A stretch of DNA of 64,000 nt from contig CAXTAT010000006.1 in the NCBI GenBank assembly GCA_964242415.1, forward strand, positions 62,001-126,000, given 5' to 3'. Numbering within the stretch: the stretch's first letter is position 1; every line of letters begins with the position of its first letter. A program made the translations under genes and the position numbers. Positions 28,053 to 38,759 of this stretch are shown in pieces. Origin of the DNA: DASWOJ01 sp964242415 (lineage in GTDB: Bacteria; Pseudomonadota; Alphaproteobacteria; Acetobacterales; Acetobacteraceae). The notes beneath the pieces were generated by a model that saw nothing but the letters and a program-made list of their open reading frames with translations, did not search any database and was not told the origin of the DNA.

Positions 28053-29320
28053 GCCGCACGCTCCAGCCGGGGCAGCCAGCCCAGGGATTGCAGGCGGCGG
28101 CCCTCGCCGTGCAGGAAGCGGTCGCCGATGTCGGTGCGCCAGCGCAGGTTGGGGATCACGACGTTGCGCGCCCGTGCCGCGGCGGCGGCCTGTGCCAGGG
28201 GAACGGTGGCACCGGTGCCGGTGACGACCATGGCATATCCGGTGCGGCGGCGGGCGTGGAGTTGGCCACCGTCCAGGCGCACGTCGGACAGGTGGTACTG
28301 CGCGGGATCGTCGGGCGGCTGGTGGTAGAACACGGGGGGGTCGGCGGCGGGGTCGGCGCCGGGGGTTTCCTCGGGGAAGCCGGGGATGGTCAGCACGATG
28401 CCGATGGACCAGCCGGGGAGCGCGGCGAAATCCTCCGCGCCGCGCAGCATGCGGGTCAGCAGGTCGCCCCAGCCATCCCGCTGCAACGGCGCCAGCACGG
28501 CGAAGCCGGGGTTGCCGAAGCGGCAGGTGAACTCCAGAGGCCACAGCCCGGCCTCGTTGGCGATCATGTTCAGGTTCACGTAGCCGACGTGGCCGGCCGC
28601 GGCGAGCAGGCCCTCGATGCGGCCCAGCGTCGCGTCGAACAGGGGCTGCGCGCCGTCGTAGGAGGCGAGCGTGCCCATCTCCCCGGTCATTTCGCCCATC
28701 TCGCCGGGGAAGAACCGCTTGTGCTCGAAGTCGATGCAGGCGGGGCGCAGGAAGCGGTGGCCGTTGAAGTAGGCGCCGACGCCGACTTCGACGCCCTCCA
28801 GCCGCTGCTGCAGCAGCACGCGGCCGGGCGGGGTGCGGCCCAACTGGAACAGCACGTCGGCGCCCTCCTGGTGGTCGCCGACGAAGGTGGCGCGGGCGTT
28901 GTTATCGTGCTTCAGGACGTAGCGGCCGGGGTGGGCACCGAGCCAGGCGGCGGCCTCGGCCGGGCCGGCGAAGGGCAGGCTGTCGGTGATCTGCAGGCCG
29001 GCGTCGCGCAGGACGGACTGGCCGAAGGCGCGGTCGTACTCCAGCCGGTCGCCCAGGGTGCTGCCGCCGATCACCTGGTAGCCGTCCGCCCGCAGCGCGT
29101 CCTGCTCCCCGCCGCGGCCGACCTTCTCGAAGATCACCAGCCCATCGCGGCCCACCCAGTCCAGCGCCGGACGCCACTCGGGCACCGTCTGCACCAGGCC
29201 GCCGAAGCAGCCGGCGTAGGCAGAGTCCCCGGCATGGACGCGGACCTCGTGGCCCTCACGGCCCAGCGCCATGTACAGGTCGCCCAGGTCGATCCGGTTG
29301 CCTATGCCCAACACCCGCAC
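28049..29320 (-). CDS. PurD-like ATP-grasp ligase (GARS family paralogue)
   Basis: 423 aa, GTG start with GGAGGG 6 nt upstream (29327-29332); a nearby ATG at 29325 is out of frame. The protein follows phosphoribosylamine-glycine ligase layout: N-terminal Rossmann-like part (MRVLGIGNRIDLGDLYMALG), then GGSTLGDRLEYDRAFGQSVL, YVLKHDNNAR (ATP lysine), GVEVGVGAYFNG, and YVNLNMIANEAGLWPLEFTC, the metal-binding ATP-grasp end. Some GARS residues differ and the C-terminal part is longer, so a role in purine synthesis is unlikely. ATP-grasp enzymes join a carboxylate to an amine or thiol. It heads an operon with a methyltransferase and a peptide-type transporter. Product unknown. Confidence 0.8.
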   Translation of the reverse strand: MRVLGIGNRIDLGDLYMALGREGHEVRVHAGDSAYAGCFGGLVQTVPEWRPALDWVGRDGLVIFEKVGRGGEQDALRADGYQVIGGSTLGDRLEYDRAFGQSVLRDAGLQITDSLPFAGPAEAAAWLGAHPGRYVLKHDNNARATFVGDHQEGADVLFQLGRTPPGRVLLQQRLEGVEVGVGAYFNGHRFLRPACIDFEHKRFFPGEMGEMTGEMGTLASYDGAQPLFDATLGRIEGLLAAAGHVGYVNLNMIANEAGLWPLEFTCRFGNPGFAVLAPLQRDGWGDLLTRMLRGAEDFAALPGWSIGIVLTIPGFPEETPGADPAADPPVFYHQPPDDPAQYHLSDVRLDGGQLHARRRTGYAMVVTGTGATVPLAQAAAAARARNVVIPNLRWRTDIGDRFLHGEGRRLQSLGWLPRLERAA

Positions 29321-29326
29321 GCCATG

Positions 29327-29332
29327 CCCTCC
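29327..29332 (-). promoter_or_regulatory. Shine-Dalgarno fixing the ATP-grasp start at GTG 29320
   Basis: Minus-strand GGAGGG stands 6 nt before GTG 29320. It settles the choice against ATG 29325, which opens only a seven-codon frame. Confidence 0.6.
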
Positions 29333-29400
29333 ACGCCCTGAACTCCGGTAGCATCCCCGGCGATTTGGTGCCTGTATAGCGTCAGGCCCGCAAGAGGCGT

Positions 29401-29410
29401 GGAGGGAGGA
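29401..29410 (+). promoter_or_regulatory. Strong Shine-Dalgarno of the TauA-like gene
   Basis: GGAGGGAGGA lies 5 nt before ATG 29416, an unusually strong ribosome site compared with its neighbours. Confidence 0.6.
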
Positions 29411-29415
29411 GCGCG

Positions 29416-30435
29416 ATGAGACACCTGATCCCTGCGTTGCTGCTGGCCGCCCTGGCCGTATTGCCTCTGGCCGTATTGCCCCTGGCCGCGCACGCGCAGC
29501 AGGCGCACGAGATGCGGGTGACGCGCCAGCCCAGCATCATCTACCTGCCGACCTACGTCATGGAGCAGCAGGGGCTGATTGAGCATCATGCCGCCGCCCT
29601 GGGCGCACCGGGCCTGCATGTCGAGTGGCTGACCTTCGCCGGCGGCGGCAGCGCGACCGACGCCATGCTGGCCGGCAGCATCGACGTGGTGAACACCGGG
29701 CCGGGCAACCTGCTGCTGCTGTGGGACCGCACCCGCGGCGGGGTGAAGGGCATCGCCGCCAGCTCCGCCCTGCCGCTGACCTTGATCTCACGCGACCCGC
29801 GGCTGAAGACGCTGCGGGACTTTGGGGAGGCCGACCGGATCGCCGTGCCCACTATACGAGTGTCCACGCAGGCGGTGCTGCTGCAGATCGCCGCGGCGGA
29901 GCTGTTCGGCGCTGACAAGTGGGGCCAGCTCGACGGCAACACCGTGCAGATGGGTCATCCGGATGCCGTCGTCGCCATGCTGAACCCGCGGCACGAGGTC
30001 GCCAGCCACTTCTCCGCCCCGCCGTTCTCGTTCCAGGAGCTGCGGACGGTGCCCGGCGCGCACGTCATCACCGACGACCGCGGCATCCTGGGGTCGCCGC
30101 TGAGCAACGCCGTGTTCTTCGCCACCACCAAGTTCGGCGACGCCAACCCGCTGCTGATCCAGGCCGTGAAGGATGCGACCATCGAGGCCGAGGCGTTCAT
30201 CCGCGCCAACCCGCGCGAGGCCGTCGAAATCTACCGCCACGGCTCCGGCGACAGGGCGGCGACGGACGACCTGCTGGCCATGATGCAGCAGCCGGGCATG
30301 GACGATTACCGCCCGAAACCGCAGGGTACGCTGCGGCTGGCCGAGCACATGCACCGGATCGGCACGCTGAAGATGCTGCCGAAGGCTTGGACCGACTACT
30401 TCTTTCCGATCTCCGCCGACCTGGGAGGCTCCTGA
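29416..30435 (+). CDS. TauA/SsuA/NMT1-type ABC substrate-binding protein
   Basis: 339 aa. The signal peptide contains an in-frame 15-bp duplication (LAVLPLAVLPLAAHAQ). The mature protein has the NitT/TauT family pattern: RQPSIIYLPTYVMEQQGLIEH, AGGGSATDAMLAGSIDVVN and a C-terminal FIRANPREAVEIYR region. These proteins capture sulfonates, nitrate, bicarbonate, pyrimidine precursors or similar small molecules in the periplasm. Its stop overlaps the ATPase start (TGATG). Divergent from the ATP-grasp operon with under 100 bp between. Ligand unknown. Confidence 0.9.
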   Translation: MRHLIPALLLAALAVLPLAVLPLAAHAQQAHEMRVTRQPSIIYLPTYVMEQQGLIEHHAAALGAPGLHVEWLTFAGGGSATDAMLAGSIDVVNTGPGNLLLLWDRTRGGVKGIAASSALPLTLISRDPRLKTLRDFGEADRIAVPTIRVSTQAVLLQIAAAELFGADKWGQLDGNTVQMGHPDAVVAMLNPRHEVASHFSAPPFSFQELRTVPGAHVITDDRGILGSPLSNAVFFATTKFGDANPLLIQAVKDATIEAEAFIRANPREAVEIYRHGSGDRAATDDLLAMMQQPGMDDYRPKPQGTLRLAEHMHRIGTLKMLPKAWTDYFFPISADLGGS

Positions 30436-31265
30436 TGCCCGATACCTCGATCCCTGGCGGTGGGCCGCTGCTGGACGTGGCCGGCGTGACCCTACGGTAT
30501 AAAACGCCAAGCTCGCTGGTGACGGCGACGCACCGGGTCAGCTTCCAGGTGCGCCAGGGTGACCGCTACGTGGTGCTGGGTCCCAGCGGGTGCGGCAAGA
30601 GCACATTGCTGAAGGCGGTCGGCGGATACCTGCTGCCGGATGAGGGCACGATCAGCATCAAGGGCCGCACGGTGACCGGGCCGGGGGCGGACCGGATGAT
30701 GGTGTTCCAAGAGTTCGACCAGCTCATGCCCTGGAAAACCGTGCAGGAGAACGTGGCGTTCCCGCTGCTGGTCGCGCGCCGCATGGGCCGCCGGGCGGCG
30801 CTGGAACGGGCGGGGGCCTACATCGACAAGGTGGGGCTGACCAAGTTCCGCGACAGCCTGCCGCATACCCTGTCCGGCGGCATGAAGCAGCGCGTCGCCA
30901 TCGCCCGCGGCATGGCGATGGAGCCGGACATCCTGCTGATGGACGAACCCTTCGCGGCGCTTGACGCCCTGACCCGGCGGCGGATGCAGGACGAGTTGCT
31001 GCAACTGTGGGCCGACACGCGGTTCACGGTGATGTTCGTCACCCACTCGATCGCCGAGGCCATCCGCATCGGCAACCGCATCCTGCTGCTGTCGCCGCAC
31101 CCCGGGCGGGTGCGGGCGGAGATCGACGGCGTGGACCGCATCGACCCCGCCGACGGCAGCGCCGCCCGGCTGGAGGCGCGCATCCACGACCTGCTGTTCA
31201 CCGAGCGCGGGGCCGAGGACGTGGACCAGGTTTCGGAGGGTGCCCCGGAGAACATCGATGTCTGA
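30435..31265 (+). CDS. TauB/SsuB-type ABC transporter ATP-binding protein
   Basis: 276 aa. Walker A GPSGCGKST, Q-loop VFQEFDQLMPWKTV, signature LSGGMKQRVAIARG, Walker B ILLMDEPFAALD, and the switch FVTHSIAEAIRIGNRILLLS. All are typical of the nitrate/sulfonate/taurine importer ATPases. The ATG shares its A with the TGA of the binding-protein gene; GGGAGG lies 7 nt before it. The end overlaps the permease gene by 8 nt. Confidence 0.93.
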   Translation: MPDTSIPGGGPLLDVAGVTLRYKTPSSLVTATHRVSFQVRQGDRYVVLGPSGCGKSTLLKAVGGYLLPDEGTISIKGRTVTGPGADRMMVFQEFDQLMPWKTVQENVAFPLLVARRMGRRAALERAGAYIDKVGLTKFRDSLPHTLSGGMKQRVAIARGMAMEPDILLMDEPFAALDALTRRRMQDELLQLWADTRFTVMFVTHSIAEAIRIGNRILLLSPHPGRVRAEIDGVDRIDPADGSAARLEARIHDLLFTERGAEDVDQVSEGAPENIDV

Positions 31266-32124
31266 CGCGCAGATCCTGATCCACCCCGAGGCCGTGATGG
31301 ACGCCGGCATGGGGCAGCCGGAGGTGATGCGCCGGCTGCCGGTGGGCGAGCGGCTGTGGAACAGCGGGTTTGTCCGCAAGACGTGTTTTCTCGTGCTGCT
31401 GGGCCTGGTGTGGGAGGGCTATGCGCGCTGGCTGGACAACCCGCTGCTGTTCCCGACGCTGAGCGAGACGCTGCAAGCCGGCTGGGAGCAGGTGCTGAAC
31501 GGCGTGCTGCCGGCGCGGGCGTGGACCTCGATCCGCATCCTGGTGATGGGGTATGCGGCGGGCATCGTGCTGGCGGCGGCGCTGACGATTGTGGCCATCG
31601 GGACGCGGGTGGGGACGGACATCCTGGAGACCATGACGGCGATGTTCAACCCGCTGCCGGCGATTGCGCTGCTGCCGCTGGCGTTGATCTGGTTCGGGTT
31701 GGGAACGGGCAGCCTGGTGTTCGTGCTGATCCACTCGGTGCTGTGGGCGGTGGCGCTGAACACCCATGCCGGGTTCCTGGGGGTGTCGCAGACGTTGCGG
31801 ATGGTGGGGCGCAATTACGAGCTGCGGGGGCTGCGGTATGTGTGGCTGATCCTGATTCCGGCGGCGTTCCCGAGCATCTTGACGGGGTTGAAGGTCGGGT
31901 GGGCGTTTGCCTGGCGGACGCTGATTGCGGCGGAGCTGGTGTTCGGGGTGTCGTCGGGCAAGGGCGGGCTGGGGTGGTTCATCTTCGAGAACCGCAACGT
32001 GCTGGATATTCCGGCGGTGTTTGCCGGGCTGCTGACGGTGATCCTGATCGGGCTGGCGGTGGAGAACCTGGTGTTCCGGACGATTGAGCGGCGGACGGTG
32101 CGGCGGTGGGGGGTGCAGGGGTAG
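31258..32124 (+). CDS. TauC/SsuC-type ABC transporter permease
   Basis: 288 aa from ATG 31258 (ATG 31240 is less likely). A soluble N-terminus of about 45 residues is followed by six helices. The coupling motif lies in VSQTLRMVGRNYELRGLRYV and the region GWAFAWRTLIAAELVFG matches SsuC/TauC. The start overlaps the ATPase stop by 8 nt, giving a compact binding protein/ATPase/permease operon. A REP-like element lies between its stop and the convergent aconitase gene and may serve as terminator. Confidence 0.93.
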   Translation: MSDAQILIHPEAVMDAGMGQPEVMRRLPVGERLWNSGFVRKTCFLVLLGLVWEGYARWLDNPLLFPTLSETLQAGWEQVLNGVLPARAWTSIRILVMGYAAGIVLAAALTIVAIGTRVGTDILETMTAMFNPLPAIALLPLALIWFGLGTGSLVFVLIHSVLWAVALNTHAGFLGVSQTLRMVGRNYELRGLRYVWLILIPAAFPSILTGLKVGWAFAWRTLIAAELVFGVSSGKGGLGWFIFENRNVLDIPAVFAGLLTVILIGLAVENLVFRTIERRTVRRWGVQG

Positions 32125-32166
32125 GGCCACCCAGGGGCAATCGCCTGAAATGCTGAAACGCCGCCT

Positions 32167-32309
32167 TCTCCCTCTCCCTCCGGGAGAGGGCCGGGTGAGG
32201 GGGTGGGCCAGCACAGACCCACCGTTTGAGAGAGCCAGTCGCCCAAGGGCTGAGGTCCGCGCTGCAAGACCCCCTCACCCCGGCCCTCTCCCGGAGGGAG
32301 AGGGAGCAG
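32167..32309. repeat. Paired-arm REP/BIME-like element, copy D
   Basis: Left arm ctccctccgggagagggccg then ggtgaggggg at about 32173, right arm gaccccctcaccccggccct then ctcccggagggagaggg at about 32268. It fills the gap between the convergent TauC-like and aconitase genes, where its hairpins could end both transcripts. Confidence 0.9.
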
Positions 32310-32321
32310 TAGCAGCGTCGC

Positions 32322-35018
<2,697 letters not shown>

Positions 35019-35471
35019 GTGGCGTGCCTCTGTTGCTGGGCCGCGCCAGTCACCAGCGGCAGCGGCCGTGCTCATGTGTCGTGATTGCGGCCGGGTTAAA
35101 CCATGCCGGGTGGGTCGCGTCCACCTGCCGGGGCGCTTTGGGTGGGTGGTATGCAAGAATCTCACCAGATGCGTGGCGGCTTGCGCCCATCCCTAGCTGG
35201 GCATGCGCCTGCGGGCCTGGGCTGGCTTCGCCCCGGTGGCCAGGATGCCGAGCGTGCGGGAGTGCTGGCCACCATCGACAGGATTGTCGAGGCATGACAA
35301 CGCCCTGCCCTCATCGCGCCTGGGCCAAGGTGCCGCCCCGTTCACGACGCTGCAGCCGCAGCAGGCCGGGCAAGCCGACGCTGTGCCGTGATCCCGCCAT
35401 AACTTGACGCGATACGAGGCGTTAGGAGCGCGGGCGGCATAGGGTCCGCGACTGCACAAGGAACTTGGACG
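35019..35471. other. Gene-free spacer between acnA and the GDSL esterase
   Basis: This 453-bp divergent spacer should hold both promoters. I see no convincing ORF on either strand, no repeat of the two local families and no RNA gene. An AAGGA ribosome site lies near 35459, before the esterase ATG. The short frames here have Arg/Pro-rich composition typical of non-coding GC-rich DNA. Confidence 0.5.
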
Positions 35472-36974
35472 ATGGCCTCCTACTCCACCATCTATGCGTT
35501 CGGCGACAGCCTGTCGGACGCGGGCAACGACTCGCTGGCGACCACGCTGACGGGGACGATCCCGGTCAGCCCGCCTTACTACTCGCAGGCTTATGGCCCC
35601 GTGTCGGCCAACACGTTCAGCAACGGGCCGACCTGGGTAATGGACCTGTCGGTTGCGCTGGGACTGGGGACGCTGTCGCCGAGTCTTACGGGCGGCAACG
35701 ACTTCGCCTATGGCGGCGCGGAGACCGGACCGGAGCCGCAGAGCGCCGGGGGCGCGGTGCTGGCGGCGACCTCCCTGCCGTCGCAGATCGTGCAGTTCGA
35801 GGCGGGGGTGTCGCGGTCCCAGGCTTCGGGGGCGTTGTTCACGCTGGCAATCGGCGCCAACGACATCCTGGACATCCTCGGCCAGCCGACCCTGACGGCG
35901 GCGCAGCAGACCGCGGACATCGCGGCGGCCGTTGGCAACGAGATCGGCTTCGTCCAGCGCCTGGCCAGCGATGGCGCGAAAACCCTGCTGGTGCTCGACG
36001 TGCCCGACCTCGGCAAGACGCCGACCGTAATGGATGGGGCTGCGAACGGCAGCAACACGCCCTCGGCGGCGTTCGATGCGCTCGCATCCAATCTGGCCGC
36101 GCAATACAATGCGGCGCTGGAGAGCCAGTTGCCCGGGATCGCCGGCATCAGCGCGACGGTGGTGGACGCCTACGGGCTCATCGACAGCGCCGTCGCCAAC
36201 CCGGCGGCGTATGGGGTCAGCAACGTGACCACGCCGGTGTGGAGCGGCAACTTCCAGGACGCGGGCAGCGGAACGTTGTCGAGTACGAACATCCTAACGC
36301 AGGACCAGTTGCTGTTCTTCGACAGCCTGCACCCGACCGAGACCGGGCACCAGGGCATCGCGGCACTGGCGGAGCAGGCGCTGGCGGGTGGTGCCAATCC
36401 GGGTGCCGAGGTTTCGAAGGTTTATGAGGCGGTGCTGCAACGGGCGCCGGACGCGGGAGGGCTGGCCTTGTTCAGCAACGCGCTGAGCGATGGCAGCCTG
36501 GCGCCGACCGGGTTCGCCGACGCCATCGCCACCTCGCAGGAAGCGCAGGCCAACGTGGCGCCGATCGTGGATCTATACACGATCCTCGGCCGTGCGCCGG
36601 ACCAGGCCGGGTTGCAGCTTTGGGTGCAGCAGTATGAGGCCGGGACGCCGTTGAGCACGATTGCAGGGGACTTTCTGGCGTCGCCCGAGGGGAAGCAGGT
36701 TTACGGCTCGCCGGTGGCCGCGAGCGCAGCGTCGGATGCGGCGTTCGTCAACACGGCGTACCAGGAGGTGCTTGGCCGTTCGGCGGATGCGGGCGGCTTC
36801 GCATTGTGGACGGGCGCGCTGCAGGCGAACGCACTCACGCCCGGGGCGGTGCTGGCCGATATTGCGCTGTCGCCCGAGGGACAGGCGCGCGACGCGTCTG
36901 CGGCCACGAACTTCCTGATTGCGGCGGCAAACGGGACAGCGAACTATGGGGGGTCGCTGTTCCCGACGGGGTGA
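35472..36974 (+). CDS. GDSL/SGNH esterase with three C-terminal DUF4214 repeats
   Basis: 500 aa. The N-terminal half (1 to about 305) is an SGNH hydrolase of the plant-type/autotransporter GDSL family: YAFGDSLSDAGN (Ser), SFANGPTW-like NTFSNGPTWVM, the Asn block AIGANDILDI, and FFDSLHPTETGH with catalytic Asp/His. The C-terminal half holds three DUF4214 units of about 60 residues, each with the pattern VYxxVLxRxPDxxGLxxW...SPEG, at about 315-365, 370-430 and 433-490. No N-terminal signal peptide is present and Lys/Arg are rare, which would fit type I secretion or a surface role, but no RTX repeats are seen. Substrate unknown. Confidence 0.88.
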   Translation: MASYSTIYAFGDSLSDAGNDSLATTLTGTIPVSPPYYSQAYGPVSANTFSNGPTWVMDLSVALGLGTLSPSLTGGNDFAYGGAETGPEPQSAGGAVLAATSLPSQIVQFEAGVSRSQASGALFTLAIGANDILDILGQPTLTAAQQTADIAAAVGNEIGFVQRLASDGAKTLLVLDVPDLGKTPTVMDGAANGSNTPSAAFDALASNLAAQYNAALESQLPGIAGISATVVDAYGLIDSAVANPAAYGVSNVTTPVWSGNFQDAGSGTLSSTNILTQDQLLFFDSLHPTETGHQGIAALAEQALAGGANPGAEVSKVYEAVLQRAPDAGGLALFSNALSDGSLAPTGFADAIATSQEAQANVAPIVDLYTILGRAPDQAGLQLWVQQYEAGTPLSTIAGDFLASPEGKQVYGSPVAASAASDAAFVNTAYQEVLGRSADAGGFALWTGALQANALTPGAVLADIALSPEGQARDASAATNFLIAAANGTANYGGSLFPTG

Positions 36975-37208
36975 CGGGGGGCGACGCCTGGCCGGCAAGA
37001 TGATCGGCGCCGTCTAGCTCCCGTGGTGCGGGCCTCTGCCGGTGGCGTGGTGAGGCCGGTATAGGCCATTACGCCGGTATTGGTGCGGATCGTTCAGCGG
37101 CCAGGCGATGTCGTCCCCTCCCCTGAATGATAGCTTGGGGGGAAGGACAGCGCGCCGGCTGTGTGATCGCCGGGCCGACGATGATATGCACCGGTCCATC
37201 ATGGACGA

Positions 37209-37895
37209 TTGCCGGACTCCCACACCCCCTTTGGCTCGGCCCGAGCCAAGCTGCCCTGCAGAGGCCGCTTGAGCGTCTCGCTATCCGTTTGCCCGGACCT
37301 GCCTGGTCCGCATTGGGGGACAGGACTGCAGGCGCGGGACATCAGCGCATTCCGTGGCGAGCGCCTGGTGCTGCGTGGGGTGTCGTTCACCGTGGCGCCG
37401 GGCGGGGCGCTGCTGTTGCTGGGCGCCAACGGATCGGGCAAGAGCACCCTGCTGCGCGTGCTGGCCGGGCTGAAGCGGCCGGATGCCGGGCGGGTGCTGT
37501 GGCAGGGTGGGGATGCCGACCCGCTGCCGGTCGCCTACCTCGGCCACCAGGACGCCGTGAAACCCGGGCTGACCGCGCTGGAGAACCTGGCCTTTGCCGC
37601 CGGAACCGGCCGGGGCGACGCGCGGGATGCCCTGGCGGCGCTGGACCTGGCGGCGCTGGCCGACCTGCCGGCGCGGCTGCTGTCGGCCGGGCAGAAGCGG
37701 CGGTTGGCGCTGGCCCGGCTGGTGCTGTCCCCGGCCGCCATCTGGCTGCTGGATGAGCCGACGCTGGGCCTCGACACCGCTGCGGTCGAGCGGCTGGGTG
37801 GGCTGCTGGCGGCGCACCGGGCGGGGGGCGGCGTGGTCGTCACCGCCACGCACCTGCCGCTGCCGCTGCCGGATGCGGCGGAGTTGCGGCTCTGA
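37209..37895 (+). CDS. ccmA: Heme exporter ATP-binding protein CcmA
   Basis: 228 aa from TTG 37209; TTG 37269 is an alternative, and the domain itself begins near LQARDISAFRGERLVL. Walker A LLGANGSGKSTLLR, a CcmA-type YLGHQDAVKPGLTALENLAF, degenerate signature LLSAGQKRRLALARL, and Walker B WLLDEPTLGLD. CcmA and CcmB with CcmC form the system I cytochrome c maturation ABC complex that releases holo-CcmE. The SAGQKRR signature and HQDAVKP segment distinguish it from other small ATPases. ccmB follows immediately. Confidence 0.9.
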   Translation: MPDSHTPFGSARAKLPCRGRLSVSLSVCPDLPGPHWGTGLQARDISAFRGERLVLRGVSFTVAPGGALLLLGANGSGKSTLLRVLAGLKRPDAGRVLWQGGDADPLPVAYLGHQDAVKPGLTALENLAFAAGTGRGDARDALAALDLAALADLPARLLSAGQKRRLALARLVLSPAAIWLLDEPTLGLDTAAVERLGGLLAAHRAGGGVVVTATHLPLPLPDAAELRL

Positions 37896-37924
37896 CGGCC
37901 GGGTGGGCGCTGCTGCGGCGGGAG

Positions 37925-38557
37925 ATGCGGCTGTCGCTGCGGCATGGTGCCGACACCTTGGCGGCGGTGCTGTTCTTCGTGTTGGCCGGGGCGTTGTTCC
38001 CGCTCGCGATTGGCCCGGCGCCGGAGACCCTGGGGCGGATCGCGCCGGGCATCGTCTGGGTGTGCGCGCTGCTGGCGGCGCTGCTGCCGCTGGACCGGCT
38101 GTTCGGCGCGGACTTCGAGGACGGGTCGCTGGACCAACTGCTGTTGGGCGGGCTGTCGGCGGGTGCGGTGGCGGGGGTGAAGGCGCTGGCGCACTGGCTG
38201 GGCACCGGGCTGCCGCTGCTGCTGGCGGCGGGGCCGCTGGCGGTGATGCTGCAACTGGACCCGGGGGCGGTGCCGGTGCTGCTGGCCGGGCTGCTGCCGG
38301 GAACCTTGGCTCTGTCCTTGCTGGGGACGTTGGGGGCGGCGGTGGTGCTGGGCGCGCGGCGCGGCGGGGTGCTGCTGCCGCTGCTGGTACTGCCGTTGGC
38401 GATGCCGGTGCTGATCTTTGGCGCGGCGGCGGTGGAGGCGGTAGGGTCCGGGCTGACTCCGCGGCCGCACCTGCTGTTGCTGGCGGCTGTGCTGGCCGGG
38501 GCGCTGCCGCTGTGCCCGCTGGCGGCTGGGGCGGCGTTGCGGGGGGCGGTGGAATGA
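37925..38557 (+). CDS. ccmB: Heme exporter permease CcmB
   Basis: 210 aa from ATG 37925 with six hydrophobic helices. Family landmarks are LLPLDRLFGADFEDGSLDQL, the periplasmic/cytoplasmic turn LPGTLALSLLGTLGAA, and RRGGVLLPLLVLPLAMPVLIFGA. The frame is open upstream through residues resembling a normal CcmB N-terminus (LLRREMRLSLRHG), so translation may begin from a non-ATG codon around 37892, overlapping the ccmA stop. No ccmC, D, E or F gene follows; a REP-like element and an unrelated gene come next. Confidence 0.9.
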   Translation: MRLSLRHGADTLAAVLFFVLAGALFPLAIGPAPETLGRIAPGIVWVCALLAALLPLDRLFGADFEDGSLDQLLLGGLSAGAVAGVKALAHWLGTGLPLLLAAGPLAVMLQLDPGAVPVLLAGLLPGTLALSLLGTLGAAVVLGARRGGVLLPLLVLPLAMPVLIFGAAAVEAVGSGLTPRPHLLLLAAVLAGALPLCPLAAGAALRGAVE

Positions 38558-38596
38558 GGGGGTGGACGGTGACCACGTCGTGCTGCGGCCTTCTGC

Positions 38597-38752
38597 CTTT
38601 CCCTTCGCGAGAGGGTTGGGGTGAGGAGGTCTTGTCTGCTTTCTGTGCTGGGGGCCGGCGGCGCTGTTGGAGCCGCGTTGCCCGGGTCAGGGGGATCGCG
38701 CTGCACGGCCCCCTCACCCCGGCCCTCTCCCGAAGGGGGAGAGGGGGAAGGA
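38597..38752. repeat. Paired-arm REP/BIME-like element, copy E
   Basis: Left arm cccttcgcgagagggttggg then gtgaggagg at about 38600, right arm ccctcaccccggccctctcc then cgaaggggg at about 38711. It separates ccmB from the BciB-like gene; its end lies only a few bases from the next ribosome site. Confidence 0.88.
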
Positions 38753-38759
38753 GCGTGCC

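Noticed and set aside
37014..37208. Possible small gene between the GDSL esterase and ccmA
   Set aside because: Frames here are short, lack a ribosome site and change composition along their length; I treat it as the ccmA upstream region.
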